DNA from: Deferribacteraceae bacterium
Lineage (GTDB): Bacteria > Chrysiogenota > Deferribacteres > Deferribacterales > JAISNW01
Reading direction: 5' to 3'
Assembly (NCBI GenBank): GCA_031276055.1
Contig: JAISNW010000133.1
Coordinates: 1 to 15,297, forward strand
Length of the DNA: 15,297 bases
Below the pieces are notes generated by a model, which saw only the letters and a program-made list of their open reading frames with translations, did not search any database and was not told where the DNA came from. A program made the translations under genes and the position numbers. The stretch's first letter is position 1. Each line of letters starts with the position of its first letter. Shown in pieces: positions 1 through 6,977 of this stretch.

Positions 1-197
1 TGCAAGGAGAGTGGGAGAGGGAGTATACCCGCGAGGCTGTAATAGACAACCTTAGCAATGTAGTGCGCTCCCACAAAAAAGAACCTGACATAAAACTTAT
101 AGAAGAGTATATAACCCGCTTTAAGGATCAAGCGACTGGTCTATACATCTCTAAAACTTTCTATGATGTGGAGCTTTTAATCTGGAAAGCGGCTTAA
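1..197 (+). CDS. C-terminal fragment of an unrecognised protein
   Basis: An open frame enters from the left edge (codons in phase with position 3) and ends at TAA 195-197, leaving about 64 C-terminal residues. The visible part is charged and helix-like, with a RSHKKEPDIK stretch and the end VELLIWKAA. It has no motif I can assign to a family, and it contains no membrane segment or cysteine cluster. The start and most of the protein lie outside the window. The next gene starts 129 bp downstream behind its own promoter, so this gene is probably the end of a separate transcription unit. I saw no clear hairpin-plus-T-run terminator after it. Assignment as coding rests only on the open frame and plausible composition. 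Confidence 0.5.
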   Translation, partial: QGEWEREYTREAVIDNLSNVVRSHKKEPDIKLIEEYITRFKDQATGLYISKTFYDVELLIWKAA

Positions 198-241
198 TTG
201 CAAATTAAAACTTTCGGGGGACCCTAACCTATAAATATTTC

Positions 242-270
242 TTGACAATGCCCTCTGTTTTATCTATTAA
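242..270 (+). promoter_or_regulatory. Predicted sigma-70-type promoter of the lipid operon
   Basis: A perfect -35 hexamer TTGACA (242-247) is followed after 17 bp by TATTAA (265-270, 4 of 6 matches to the -10 consensus). It lies in the AT-rich 129-bp gap before the DUF177 gene and would start transcription near 277, about 50 bp before the first ATG. It is the only strong promoter-like pair I found ahead of the DUF177-rpmF-plsX-fabH block. No FapR-type operator was recognised next to it. Confidence 0.6.
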
Positions 271-326
271 TAAATCCCCAATGATTATTGACTAATTTTA
301 GGCGGAGTGAGGGCGTTAGCTAAGGG

Positions 327-773
327 ATGAAGATTTATTATGAAGATATAATAGAAGCAACCCCCCTCTCTGTTGAGTTCGCTGCTGCTTTTCCCGAAGA
401 GCAGATCGATCTTAAAAACTTTAAGGGGGCTGTAACTAAGCTCAGAAATGCCGGCGGCGGGTATCTCTTCTCATTGACGGGAGAGTTAACATTTGAATAC
501 TCCGGTGTCTGTGATCGCTGCGCTGCACAAACCATTATAACAGGAAGCGGCAATATTCAACTTTACGCCCTCCCTCAAAGAGAGCCTGCACCCGTTGGCA
601 GCGCCCCTTATCAACTTTCAGATGAAGAGGCGGACACATACATAACGATGCCAGATTATATAGATCTGCATGATATTTTAAGGCAGGAAGCGTATTTAAT
701 GCTGCCTGCTAAGATTGTTTGCGAAAATTGCGAAGATTTTGTAGATATAGTTGAAGAATTTGATGATCTTTAA
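327..773 (+). CDS. YceD/DUF177 family protein encoded upstream of ribosomal protein L32
   Basis: A 148-residue soluble protein recognised as the DUF177 (YceD) family, which is almost always encoded directly before rpmF. The hallmark is the first cysteine pair, CDRC at residues 62-65, near the middle of the fold. A second pair, CENC at 132-135, sits near the C-terminus, followed by an acidic tail. Many relatives end with a longer CxxCG-type metal-binding tail, which is reduced here. In plants and E. coli, family members have been connected with 23S rRNA accumulation or processing; the exact biochemical role is not settled. The start ATG follows a weak purine stretch (TAAGGG). rpmF begins 29 bp downstream, so this is the first gene of the operon driven by the promoter at 242-270. 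Confidence 0.88.
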   Translation: MKIYYEDIIEATPLSVEFAAAFPEEQIDLKNFKGAVTKLRNAGGGYLFSLTGELTFEYSGVCDRCAAQTIITGSGNIQLYALPQREPAPVGSAPYQLSDEEADTYITMPDYIDLHDILRQEAYLMLPAKIVCENCEDFVDIVEEFDDL

Positions 774-802
774 GCGAGATAAAACGGAGGAATAATAGTA
801 TT

Positions 803-985
803 ATGGGCAACCCCAAACACAAGGTTACAAAGTCAAAACAGTCCGCCCGCAGAAGCCACCGCACAGCTAAATCTTTAGCCAGCGGAAAGTGCAAAAATTG
901 CGGCGCTGTAAAGCAGTCCCATACGGTATGCCCCGTCTGCGGATATTATGATCAGAAAGAATATATAAAACAAAGCGATCTATGA
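803..985 (+). CDS. rpmF: 50S ribosomal protein L32
   Basis: A 60-residue basic protein that matches bacterial L32 over its whole length. The N-terminus MGNPKHKVTKSKQSARRSHR is the typical rRNA-binding basic arm, although many relatives start MAVPK. A zinc-ribbon follows, with cysteines 30, 33, 43 and 46 arranged as CKNC...CPVC, so this is the zinc-binding (C+) form of L32. It is part of the large ribosomal subunit. GGAGG at 786-790 is the likely ribosome binding site, at a rather long spacing of 12 nt. The stop codon TGA overlaps the plsX start (ATGA at 982-985), so plsX is probably translationally coupled. The rpmF-plsX link is widely conserved and joins ribosome supply to phospholipid synthesis. 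Confidence 0.96.
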   Translation: MGNPKHKVTKSKQSARRSHRTAKSLASGKCKNCGAVKQSHTVCPVCGYYDQKEYIKQSDL

Positions 986-1989
986 AAATTGCTGTGGACG
1001 CCATGGGAGGCGATCACGCCCCCCACGAGATCGTCAAAGGGGCTGTTAAGGCTGCTCAAACCTACGATGTTAATGTTGTTCTGGTGGGGGTTAAAGATGA
1101 GGTGCAAAAGCACCTTAGCCAGATACTCCCTCACGGCGATTCTCGAATATCCATAGTGCATGCGGAGCAAGTTGTTAATATGGACGATAAACCGTCCCAG
1201 ATAATCCGCAGCAAACGCAGATCATCTCTGCATGTGGGGTTGGGGCTTGTAAAAGAAGGGGAAGCCTCTGCATTTTACTCCGCGGGTAATACAGGCGCCG
1301 TCATGGCTGCTGCAATTTTGATATTAAGAACCCTAGATGGAATTGATAGACCCGCCATCGCCACCGCCTTACCTTCCCTCAACGGACACTCTGTTTTAAT
1401 TGATGCGGGCGCAAATGTTGATTCTAAGGTGGAAAACTACCTTCACTTTGCTATTATGGGCTCTGCTTACGCTAAAGCTATACTCGGCATTGAAACGCCT
1501 AAGGTGGGGCTTTTAAGTATAGGCGAGGAAGATGTAAAAGGCAATGAGATTACAAAAAGCGCCTTCGTTAGATTGAAAGAGTGCAAAGCGTTGAAATTTA
1601 TAGGGAATATAGAACCTAAAGAGCTTTTCAAAGGGATAGCGGATGTTATGGTATGCGACGGTTTTATCGGCAATGTCGCCCTTAAATCCAGCGAGGCGGT
1701 GGCGTCATTCATAGGCTCTGTCTTTAAGGGAGAGTTGAAACGGAGTCTGTTGGTTAAATTAGGAGCTCTGCTAATGTATCCCGCGCTATTGCGAATTAAA
1801 CATAGGGCAGACCCTGATGAATACGGCGGAGCGCCTCTCTTAGGCGTCGGCGGCATCTGCCTTATAGGGCACGGCAGAGCGAACGCCGACACCGTTAAAA
1901 ACGGCGTTCGTGTTGCAAAAGATATGGTTTTGTCTAAAATGAATGAATCTATAAAAATTGATGTGAGCAACTCCCTGAACCTACTATAA
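982..1989 (+). CDS. plsX: Phosphate acyltransferase PlsX
   Basis: A 335-residue protein of normal family length. PlsX converts acyl-ACP and inorganic phosphate to acyl-phosphate, the acyl donor for the glycerol-3-phosphate acyltransferase PlsY. It is a peripheral membrane enzyme that links fatty acid to phospholipid synthesis. The diagnostic N-terminus MKIAVDAMGGDHAP is intact. Further conserved stretches are FYSAGNTGAVMAAA (about 98-111), a DAGANVD motif (about 142-148), and VCDGFIGNVALKS, followed by the C-terminal GGAPLLGV motif. The ATG overlaps the rpmF stop by 4 nt and has no clear ribosome binding site of its own, which fits coupled translation. fabH follows after 38 bp. No frameshift or missing conserved block is visible. 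Confidence 0.96.
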   Translation: MKIAVDAMGGDHAPHEIVKGAVKAAQTYDVNVVLVGVKDEVQKHLSQILPHGDSRISIVHAEQVVNMDDKPSQIIRSKRRSSLHVGLGLVKEGEASAFYSAGNTGAVMAAAILILRTLDGIDRPAIATALPSLNGHSVLIDAGANVDSKVENYLHFAIMGSAYAKAILGIETPKVGLLSIGEEDVKGNEITKSAFVRLKECKALKFIGNIEPKELFKGIADVMVCDGFIGNVALKSSEAVASFIGSVFKGELKRSLLVKLGALLMYPALLRIKHRADPDEYGGAPLLGVGGICLIGHGRANADTVKNGVRVAKDMVLSKMNESIKIDVSNSLNLL

Positions 1990-2004
1990 TCGGTTATAAT
2001 CGGT
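1985..2004 (+). repeat. Tandem 10-bp duplication across the plsX stop codon
   Basis: The decamer TATAATCGGT occurs twice back to back (1985-1994 and 1995-2004). The first copy contains the plsX TAA (1987-1989). Each copy has a TATAAT hexamer, but I found no -35-like sequence at 16-18 bp upstream, so promoter activity is doubtful. It may be a simple local duplication in the plsX-fabH spacer. Confidence 0.7.
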
Positions 2005-2027
2005 AAAGGGCTTAAAACGGAGAGGTG

Positions 2028-2960
2028 ATGATTTACTCAAAAATAGTGGGAACAGGTTCTTATTTTCCAGAGAGAATCCTTACAAACGAAGATCTTACAA
2101 AGATTGTTGATACAAATGATCAGTGGATAGTGGAGCGAACAGGGATACGCACGCGGCATATATGCGCTGAAAATGAAACTTCTGAAGATTTAGGCTGTTT
2201 TGCGGCGCAAAAGGCGTTGGAGGATTCAGGGCTCTCCCCATCAGATATTAGCGGGGTTATCTTTTTAACCTTTACTCCAAAATTCCGAGTCCCCTCCGCG
2301 GCGGTTTATCTTCAGAATAAATTAGGGCTTCCAAACTGTTTTGCTTTTGATCTCAACTCCGCCTGCACCGGCTTTATTCAAGGGATAAGCGTTGCAAGCG
2401 ATATGATCTCCACCGGTAAATACAAAAATATTCTAGTTGCATCGGGCGAAAAGTTGACTTCAGTTACAAATTGGAAAGATCGCAGCACATGCATCCTCTT
2501 TGGGGATGCAGGGGGCGCTGTAGTTTTGCAGGCGTCAGATGCTCCAGGGCTCCGCTCGTATAATATGCACTCGGATGGGAGCTATTCAGAGCTTCTGCAT
2601 ATAAATGACGATCAAGTTTTAACCATGAAAGGCAACGAGGTTTTCAAAGTTGCAGTAAAATCTATGGGGGATGCCGCAGAGCAGGCGATACGCGATGCGG
2701 GTTTAACTTTAGATGATATTGATATTATGATCCCCCACCAAGCAAATATACGGATTATGCAGGCGGTGGCGAAGAGGGTGAATCTTAGTATGGATAAGGT
2801 GATGCAAAACATCGAACGCAGAGGCAACACCTCCTCTTCTACTATCCCTACCGCTCTTGACGAAGGAATAAAGACAGGGCGGATTAAAAGAGGGGATAAT
2901 ATCCTCTTTGCCGCTTTTGCGGGCGGATTTACGTGGGCGGGGGCGCTGCTCACATATTGA
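2028..2960 (+). CDS. fabH: Beta-ketoacyl-ACP synthase III (FabH)
   Basis: A 310-residue thiolase-fold condensing enzyme that starts fatty-acid synthesis by joining acetyl-CoA (or another short acyl-CoA) to malonyl-ACP. The catalytic triad is complete: Cys113 in NSACTG, His in IPHQANIRI and Asn in ERRGNTSSSTIP. The N-terminus IVGTGSYFPERILTN and the QWIVERTGI block are family-typical. The frame also permits GTG at 2025. ATG 2028 is preferred because GGAG (2019-2022) then lies 5 nt upstream, and the protein then aligns with the MYTKIIGTG start of E. coli FabH. It follows plsX after a short spacer, and fabD follows after an 89-bp gap that may contain a secondary promoter. Substrate preference (straight or branched primer) cannot be read from the sequence. 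Confidence 0.96.
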   Translation: MIYSKIVGTGSYFPERILTNEDLTKIVDTNDQWIVERTGIRTRHICAENETSEDLGCFAAQKALEDSGLSPSDISGVIFLTFTPKFRVPSAAVYLQNKLGLPNCFAFDLNSACTGFIQGISVASDMISTGKYKNILVASGEKLTSVTNWKDRSTCILFGDAGGAVVLQASDAPGLRSYNMHSDGSYSELLHINDDQVLTMKGNEVFKVAVKSMGDAAEQAIRDAGLTLDDIDIMIPHQANIRIMQAVAKRVNLSMDKVMQNIERRGNTSSSTIPTALDEGIKTGRIKRGDNILFAAFAGGFTWAGALLTY

Positions 2961-2976
2961 CGGATCTTTCATAGAT

Positions 2977-3000
2977 AATACATTTATATTACAATACATT
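2977..3000 (+). repeat. Two AATACATT direct repeats upstream of fabD
   Basis: AATACATT occurs at 2977-2984 and again at 2993-3000, 16 bp apart start to start, in the AT-rich fabH-fabD gap and just upstream of the palindrome at 3008-3022. This spacing (about 1.5 helical turns) could suit a DNA-binding protein, but in AT-rich sequence it may be chance. Confidence 0.35.
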
Positions 3001-3022
3001 CAATTATAGGTTATAATAACCT
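2989..3022 (+). promoter_or_regulatory. Candidate promoter with palindrome over its -10, upstream of fabD
   Basis: AGGTTATAATAACCT (3008-3022) is a perfect 7+1+7 inverted repeat. Its centre holds a consensus -10 hexamer TATAAT (3012-3017). A weak -35-like TTACAA (2989-2994) lies 17 bp upstream. A repressor on this palindrome would directly block RNA polymerase, so it is a plausible operator for the fabD-fabG-SDR-acpP-fabF part of the cluster. The sequence does not resemble the FapR operator (TTAGTACCTAGTCTAA-like). The promoter and operator roles are inferred; the palindrome and hexamer are seen directly. Confidence 0.45.
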
Positions 3023-3049
3023 TTGTAAATTTATGGAGGCAAAAAGTAT

Positions 3050-3952
3050 ATGGCTACAGCAGTGATATTTCCCGGTCAGGGTTCTCAAAGAGTCGGGATG
3101 GGCAGAGACCTTGTTAAATTGACCGATCTTTTCAATATTGCAGATAAAACATTGGGCTACTCCCTAAGCGATATAATGTTCAGCGGGCCGGATGATCTGC
3201 TTGTTCTCACTGAAAACGCACAACCTGCTCTCTTAACGCACAGTTACGCTCTCTGGAGTCTAATTAAAGATAGGGTTAAGGTAGATTATTTTGCAGGGCA
3301 CTCGCTAGGGGAATATACGGCGGTGCTTGCAGCGGGCGGTTTCTCTTTTGAAACGGCGGTGGAGGCGGTGCATAACAGAGGCAAATTTATGCAGATAGCC
3401 GCTCCTTTAGGCGATGGGGGGATGCTTGCGGTTATAGGGAGCAACAATAAAGATATTGAGGAAGCGTGCGCTGAGGCAAGCATCCCTAACGAGAAGGTCC
3501 GCCCCGCCAACTATAACGCCCCAACTCAAACAGTGGTGGCGGGCGATGCAGTGGCGCTGGATCGATTTGCAGAGATCATGAAGCGCAAAGGGGCTAAACG
3601 GATAGTCCCCTTAGCGGTGAGCGCCCCTTTCCACTCATACCTAATGGAAGAGGCGCAGATTCGCATGGAGATATACCTTTCCAATGTTAAGATCAACAAA
3701 CTTTCTGTCCCGATAATAAACAATGTGGATGCAAAGATACAAACTGAACCGGAGGCGGTGAAGAACGCGCTCGCCCGCCAGATTACCGGTTCGGTGAAGT
3801 GGCTTCAATCGGTTGAAAAGCTGATAGAAGAAGGGGTAACTAAGTTTATAGAGGTTGGTTCTGGTTCGGTGCTCACAGGGCTAATCAAAAAGATCGATAA
3901 AAATGTTGAGTGCATAAGCGTTTCCACAGCGGAAGATACCGCCAAGTTATGA
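3050..3952 (+). CDS. fabD: Malonyl-CoA:ACP transacylase FabD
   Basis: A 300-residue enzyme that moves malonyl from CoA to the phosphopantetheine of ACP, supplying the extender unit for FabH and FabF. The N-terminal FPGQGSQRVGMG oxyanion-hole motif is present. The nucleophile is Ser85 in GHSLGEYTA, and the catalytic His195 lies in SAPFHSYLM. The C-terminal VGSGSVLTGL block is also typical. GGAGG at 3035-3039 gives a good ribosome binding site for ATG 3050. The TGA stop overlaps the fabG ATG by 4 nt. Length and motifs are normal. The 89-bp gap upstream, with a promoter-like palindrome, suggests that a second transcript may start here within the lipid cluster. Confidence 0.96.
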   Translation: MATAVIFPGQGSQRVGMGRDLVKLTDLFNIADKTLGYSLSDIMFSGPDDLLVLTENAQPALLTHSYALWSLIKDRVKVDYFAGHSLGEYTAVLAAGGFSFETAVEAVHNRGKFMQIAAPLGDGGMLAVIGSNNKDIEEACAEASIPNEKVRPANYNAPTQTVVAGDAVALDRFAEIMKRKGAKRIVPLAVSAPFHSYLMEEAQIRMEIYLSNVKINKLSVPIINNVDAKIQTEPEAVKNALARQITGSVKWLQSVEKLIEEGVTKFIEVGSGSVLTGLIKKIDKNVECISVSTAEDTAKL

Positions 3953-4698
3953 CGCCGCTTGCTGGCAGATGCGCCCTTGTTACAGGAGCTTCTAGGGGGA
4001 TCGGCGCTGAGATTGCCGTAAGCCTCGCACAAAACGGGGCGGCGGTGGCGGTGAACTATTCGGGTTCACGGGTTAAGGCGGAGGAGGTAGTCAGCCGGAT
4101 CGCGCATATCGGCGGTTCCGCCTTTGCAGTGCAGGCGTCTGTTGGCGATGCAAAAGGCGTTCAAACCCTATTTGCTGAACTTAGCTCACGCTCTTTTGAA
4201 CCCGACATCCTTGTAAACAACGCGGGAATTACTAAAGACAACCTTTTCATGAGGCTTAGCGATGAAGATTTTGAATCGGTTATCGCCGTGAACTTAAAAG
4301 GGGCTATATTCTGCACTAAACAGGCGCTGCCTAATATGATTAAAAGAGGTTACGGCAAGATAATTAATATTTCAAGCGTGGTGGGCTATTCTGGAAATGC
4401 AGGGCAGGCAAATTATTCGGCTTCAAAGGGGGCTCTCTCTGCATTTTCCCGCTCATGTGCAGTAGAGTTTGGAGCTTTCGGCATCCGCGTCAACACCGTT
4501 GCGCCCGGCTTTATTGAAACCGATATGACGGCGGCGCTCCCTGAAGATGTTAAACTTGGGATGCTTAAAAGCATCCCGTTAGGGCGGGCGGGCTCAGCCG
4601 AAGAGGTTGCAAACGCTGTTCTCTGGTTGGCATCGCCTATTTCAGACTATATCACAGGGCAGAGCATCCATGTAAATGGGGGGATGTATCTGCAATGA
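3949..4698 (+). CDS. fabG: 3-oxoacyl-ACP reductase FabG, canonical active form
   Basis: A 249-residue classical short-chain dehydrogenase/reductase that performs the NADPH-dependent reduction of 3-ketoacyl-ACP. The cofactor motif TGASRGIG (12-19) is intact, as are NNAG (90-93) and the full catalytic tetrad Asn115, Ser143, Tyr156 and Lys160 (YSASK). PGFIETDM and the C-terminal YITGQSIHVNGG are family hallmarks. A GTG at 3910 would add 13 residues, but ATG 3949 is chosen because it makes the ATGA overlap with fabD and starts the protein where FabG proteins normally start. No strong ribosome binding site is near; translation is probably coupled to fabD. A second, degenerate SDR gene begins within its stop codon, which is the notable feature of this locus. 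Confidence 0.96.
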   Translation: MTPLAGRCALVTGASRGIGAEIAVSLAQNGAAVAVNYSGSRVKAEEVVSRIAHIGGSAFAVQASVGDAKGVQTLFAELSSRSFEPDILVNNAGITKDNLFMRLSDEDFESVIAVNLKGAIFCTKQALPNMIKRGYGKIINISSVVGYSGNAGQANYSASKGALSAFSRSCAVEFGAFGIRVNTVAPGFIETDMTAALPEDVKLGMLKSIPLGRAGSAEEVANAVLWLASPISDYITGQSIHVNGGMYLQ

Positions 4699-5444
4699 AT
4701 AAACCCCTTGATGCAAAAACCGCCCTAATAACAGGAGCCTCTTATGAAGTTGGAGCCGCCTGCGCTCTCAAGTTAGCGCAAGACGGGGCAAATATCGCCC
4801 TCGCATATGATGCTGATAAAGATCAGGTAGAGCAGCTTGCAGCAGAGATTATTAGAGAAGGGGTGGATGTAAAGCTATTTGAGCTGTCAATCGGGGAGAG
4901 CGCTTCGTGTAAAGGTGTTGTGGATGCCGCCATAGAGCTTTTCGGCGGGGTTGACATCTTTATAAACGCTCAAACTGCATTCCTTTCAAAACCTCTCCTA
5001 GAAACAACAGAGCAGGAGATAGACTATATTTTGCAAAACAATCTTACCGGGACGTTCTATCTCTGCCGCGCGCTTGCACGTTATATGATGAAAAAACGTT
5101 GGGGGAGGATAATTAATATTATAGGGTTTGCCGCTTTTTTAGGTGCAGCGGGGGAAACGGTTTTTTCAGCCTCGCTTGGAGGCGTTGCCGCCCTAACTAA
5201 AACTCTTGCAAGAGAGTTAGGTTCTCGCAATATTACAGTAAACGCCGTATCGCTGGGGCTCACTGATACAAAATTGATTAAACGGGTGGATAATCTTTTA
5301 ATTGACGATTACTTAAATTGTGCTATTGTTAAACGACTTGGCGCACCTTCAGAGGCGGCGGATATTGCAAGATGCCTCGCCCTTCCAACTTCGGAGTATA
5401 TTACGGGTCAAGTTGTCCATGTCAATGGCGGATTATATATTTAA
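4695..5444 (+). CDS. FabG-like SDR pseudoenzyme lacking the catalytic Ser-Tyr-Lys
   Basis: A 249-residue SDR-fold protein, the same length as and collinear with the FabG encoded just upstream, whose stop codon it overlaps by 4 nt (ATGA). Aligned by eye with that FabG, the catalytic Asn is kept (Asn116). The catalytic Ser position is Gly144 (INISS becomes INIIG), Tyr is Phe157 and Lys is Leu161 (YSASK becomes FSASL). The cofactor motif TGASRGIG is TGASYEVG, losing its central glycine, and NNAG is NAQ. PGFIETDM is replaced by LGLTDTKL. The C-terminal [15 protein letters not shown], a region used for tetramer contacts in FabG, is well preserved. It therefore looks folded and oligomerising but not able to catalyse the standard reduction. 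A heteromeric partner or regulatory subunit of FabG is my inference. The frame is intact with no sign of decay. acpP follows after 14 bp. Confidence 0.9.
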   Translation: MNKPLDAKTALITGASYEVGAACALKLAQDGANIALAYDADKDQVEQLAAEIIREGVDVKLFELSIGESASCKGVVDAAIELFGGVDIFINAQTAFLSKPLLETTEQEIDYILQNNLTGTFYLCRALARYMMKKRWGRIINIIGFAAFLGAAGETVFSASLGGVAALTKTLARELGSRNITVNAVSLGLTDTKLIKRVDNLLIDDYLNCAIVKRLGAPSEAADIARCLALPTSEYITGQVVHVNGGLYI

Positions 5445-5458
5445 TTGGAGGTAGTTTT

Positions 5459-5698
5459 ATGTCAGAACTTGAAGCAAAAGTTAAGAAGATTGTTGCAGAG
5501 CAGCTCAATGTTCCCGATGAAAACGATGTTACGTTGGAAAAATCTTTTATTGACGATCTAGGCGCAGATTCCCTTGATACTGTTGAACTTGTTATGGCAT
5601 TTGAAGAAGAGTTCGGTATTGAAATAAGCGACGAAGACGCCGATAAAATTAAAACCGTAGGCGATGCCCTAAACTACATCAAAAGCAAGCAGGAATAG
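5459..5698 (+). CDS. acpP: Acyl carrier protein
   Basis: A 79-residue acidic four-helix carrier that holds growing acyl chains on a 4'-phosphopantetheine. The attachment serine is Ser38 in [10 protein letters not shown], the family hallmark, and the [14 protein letters not shown] recognition helix follows. ATG 5459 has an excellent ribosome binding site (GGAGG 5447-5451, spacing 7 nt), as expected for a very abundant protein. The frame is open farther upstream, but the extra residues would lie within the preceding SDR gene in another phase and are not part of ACP. A 9-bp inverted repeat spans its last codons and the fabF leader. Its neighbours, fabG upstream and fabF-rnc downstream, are the standard arrangement. 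Confidence 0.97.
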   Translation: MSELEAKVKKIVAEQLNVPDENDVTLEKSFIDDLGADSLDTVELVMAFEEEFGIEISDEDADKIKTVGDALNYIKSKQE

Positions 5699-5720
5699 TT
5701 TTCATATATAACCTGCTTGC
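5685..5720 (+). promoter_or_regulatory. Hairpin between acpP and fabF
   Basis: GCAAGCAGG (5685-5693) and CCTGCTTGC (5712-5720) are perfect 9-bp complements with an 18-nt AT-rich loop. The acpP TAG (5696-5698) lies in the loop, and the fabF ribosome binding site begins 5 nt after the stem. No T-run follows, so this is not a classical intrinsic terminator. It could set the relative amounts of acpP and fabF by partial attenuation or by protecting the acpP mRNA 3' end. It could also be a target for RNase III, whose gene is two steps downstream; that last point is speculation. Confidence 0.5.
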
Positions 5721-5735
5721 ATCTTGAGGCAAATG

Positions 5736-6977
5736 ATGAGAAAGCGCATAGTTGTTACAGGGATGGGGATCGTTTCACCTATAGGCGGTGATCTGGTTTC
5801 CAACTGGAATGCTGTTTTAAGCGGCAAGAGCGGGATCGGTCTAATATCAGGTTTTAATACGGAGGGTTGGCCCACGCGGATTGCAGGGGAAGTTAAGGAT
5901 TTCAACTTTGACGGCTTTGTTGATCCTAAAGAGGCTCGCCGTTTTGATAGGGCGCACCTATTAGCCATCGCCGCAGGCGTGATGGCGATGCAGTCTGCCA
6001 ACCTTACTAACGGCGGCTATGACCCCTTTCGAGCAGGGATAAATATCGGCTCCGGCATAGGAGGGTTTGGGTTGATCTGCTCAACCTACGCCGATTTTCT
6101 AAAAGGCGGTATTCGAAAGGTTTCGCCTTTCTTTATACCTGGGGCTATCATAAATATGTCGAGCGGGCTGCTCTCAATCCGCTATCAACTGAAAGGTCCA
6201 AATCTCAGTGTAGTTACTGCTTGCGCTACAGGCACCCACGCCATAGGAGATTCTGCAAAGCTCATCGAAAGAGGTGATGTTGATATTATGCTGGCAGGAG
6301 GCACTGAAAGCCCGCTTACCGAAGTGGCGGTGGCTGGTTTTACAAATATGAAAGCCCTCTCTCGTAGAAACGATGAACCTGAAAGAGCCTCAAGACCATT
6401 TGATAGAGACAGAGACGGCTTTGTTATGGGTGAAGGGGCGGCAGTGCTGGCGCTGGAGAGTTTAGAACACGCCCTTAACCGCGGCGCTCCGATAGCAGCA
6501 GAGATTGTGGGTTATGGGATCACAGGAGATGCTTTTCATATTACAGCGCCCGATGAAACCGCTGATGGTTCGAAGAGGGCTATGCAGATGGCTCTCAATG
6601 ATGCAGGAATAGCTCCAGAGGAAGTAGGCTATATCAACGCACATGGCACATCAACCTTTTATAATGACCGTCTTGAAACGTTGGCTGTCAAAAAGCTCTT
6701 TAAGGAGCATGCCTATAAGCTCTATATGAGCTCCACAAAATCTATGACAGGGCATATGCTTGGAGCTGCAGGGGCTGCTGAAGCTATCTACTCTATTATG
6801 GCTTTGCAGACAGGCGATATCCCCCCCACAATAAATTTAGAGAACCCTGATCCTGAGTGCGATCTTAACTATGTTCCCAATAAACCTATTAAAGCTGATA
6901 TTGCCTACGCTTTAAGCAACTCCTTCGGTTTTGGCGGAACAAATGGGTGCATCCTTCTTAAGAAATATGAGTCATGA
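5736..6977 (+). CDS. fabF: Beta-ketoacyl-ACP synthase II (FabF)
   Basis: A 413-residue elongating condensing enzyme, the same length as E. coli FabF. It joins acyl-ACP with malonyl-ACP, releasing CO2. The Cys-His-His triad is at the same numbers as in E. coli: Cys163 (TACATG), His303 (NAHGTST) and His340 (SMTGHMLGAAG). SNSFGFGGTNG near the C-terminus is the usual glycine-rich loop. Three in-phase starts exist: TTG 5724, ATG 5733 and ATG 5736. ATG 5736 is chosen because GAGG (5726-5729) is 6 nt upstream and the protein then begins MRKRIVVTGMG as in relatives. The 3' end overlaps rnc. A hairpin precedes the ribosome binding site. Confidence 0.96.
   Translation: MRKRIVVTGMGIVSPIGGDLVSNWNAVLSGKSGIGLISGFNTEGWPTRIAGEVKDFNFDGFVDPKEARRFDRAHLLAIAAGVMAMQSANLTNGGYDPFRAGINIGSGIGGFGLICSTYADFLKGGIRKVSPFFIPGAIINMSSGLLSIRYQLKGPNLSVVTACATGTHAIGDSAKLIERGDVDIMLAGGTESPLTEVAVAGFTNMKALSRRNDEPERASRPFDRDRDGFVMGEGAAVLALESLEHALNRGAPIAAEIVGYGITGDAFHITAPDETADGSKRAMQMALNDAGIAPEEVGYINAHGTSTFYNDRLETLAVKKLFKEHAYKLYMSSTKSMTGHMLGAAGAAEAIYSIMALQTGDIPPTINLENPDPECDLNYVPNKPIKADIAYALSNSFGFGGTNGCILLKKYES

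Noticed and set aside
198..326. FapR-type operator or a riboswitch upstream of the DUF177 gene
   Set aside because: No TTAGTACC-like palindrome and no ordered set of stems was found; only the promoter hexamers are supported.
1467..1970. Long open frame on the minus strand opposite plsX
   Set aside because: It is the mirror of a well-conserved gene with no recognisable motif or leader; similar shadows lie opposite other genes here.
3910..3948. GTG-initiated extension of fabG by 13 residues
   Set aside because: The extension lies inside the end of fabD, does not look like a FabG N-terminus, and the ATG at 3949 makes the same ATGA coupling seen at other junctions in the cluster.
5372..5458. 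Longer ACP reading frame with 29 extra N-terminal residues
   Set aside because: It overlaps the SDR gene in another phase, while ATG 5459 has a strong ribosome binding site and gives a normal-length ACP.
5685..5720. Intrinsic terminator after acpP
   Set aside because: The stem is perfect but the loop is long (18 nt) and no T-run follows, so I list it only as a hairpin.
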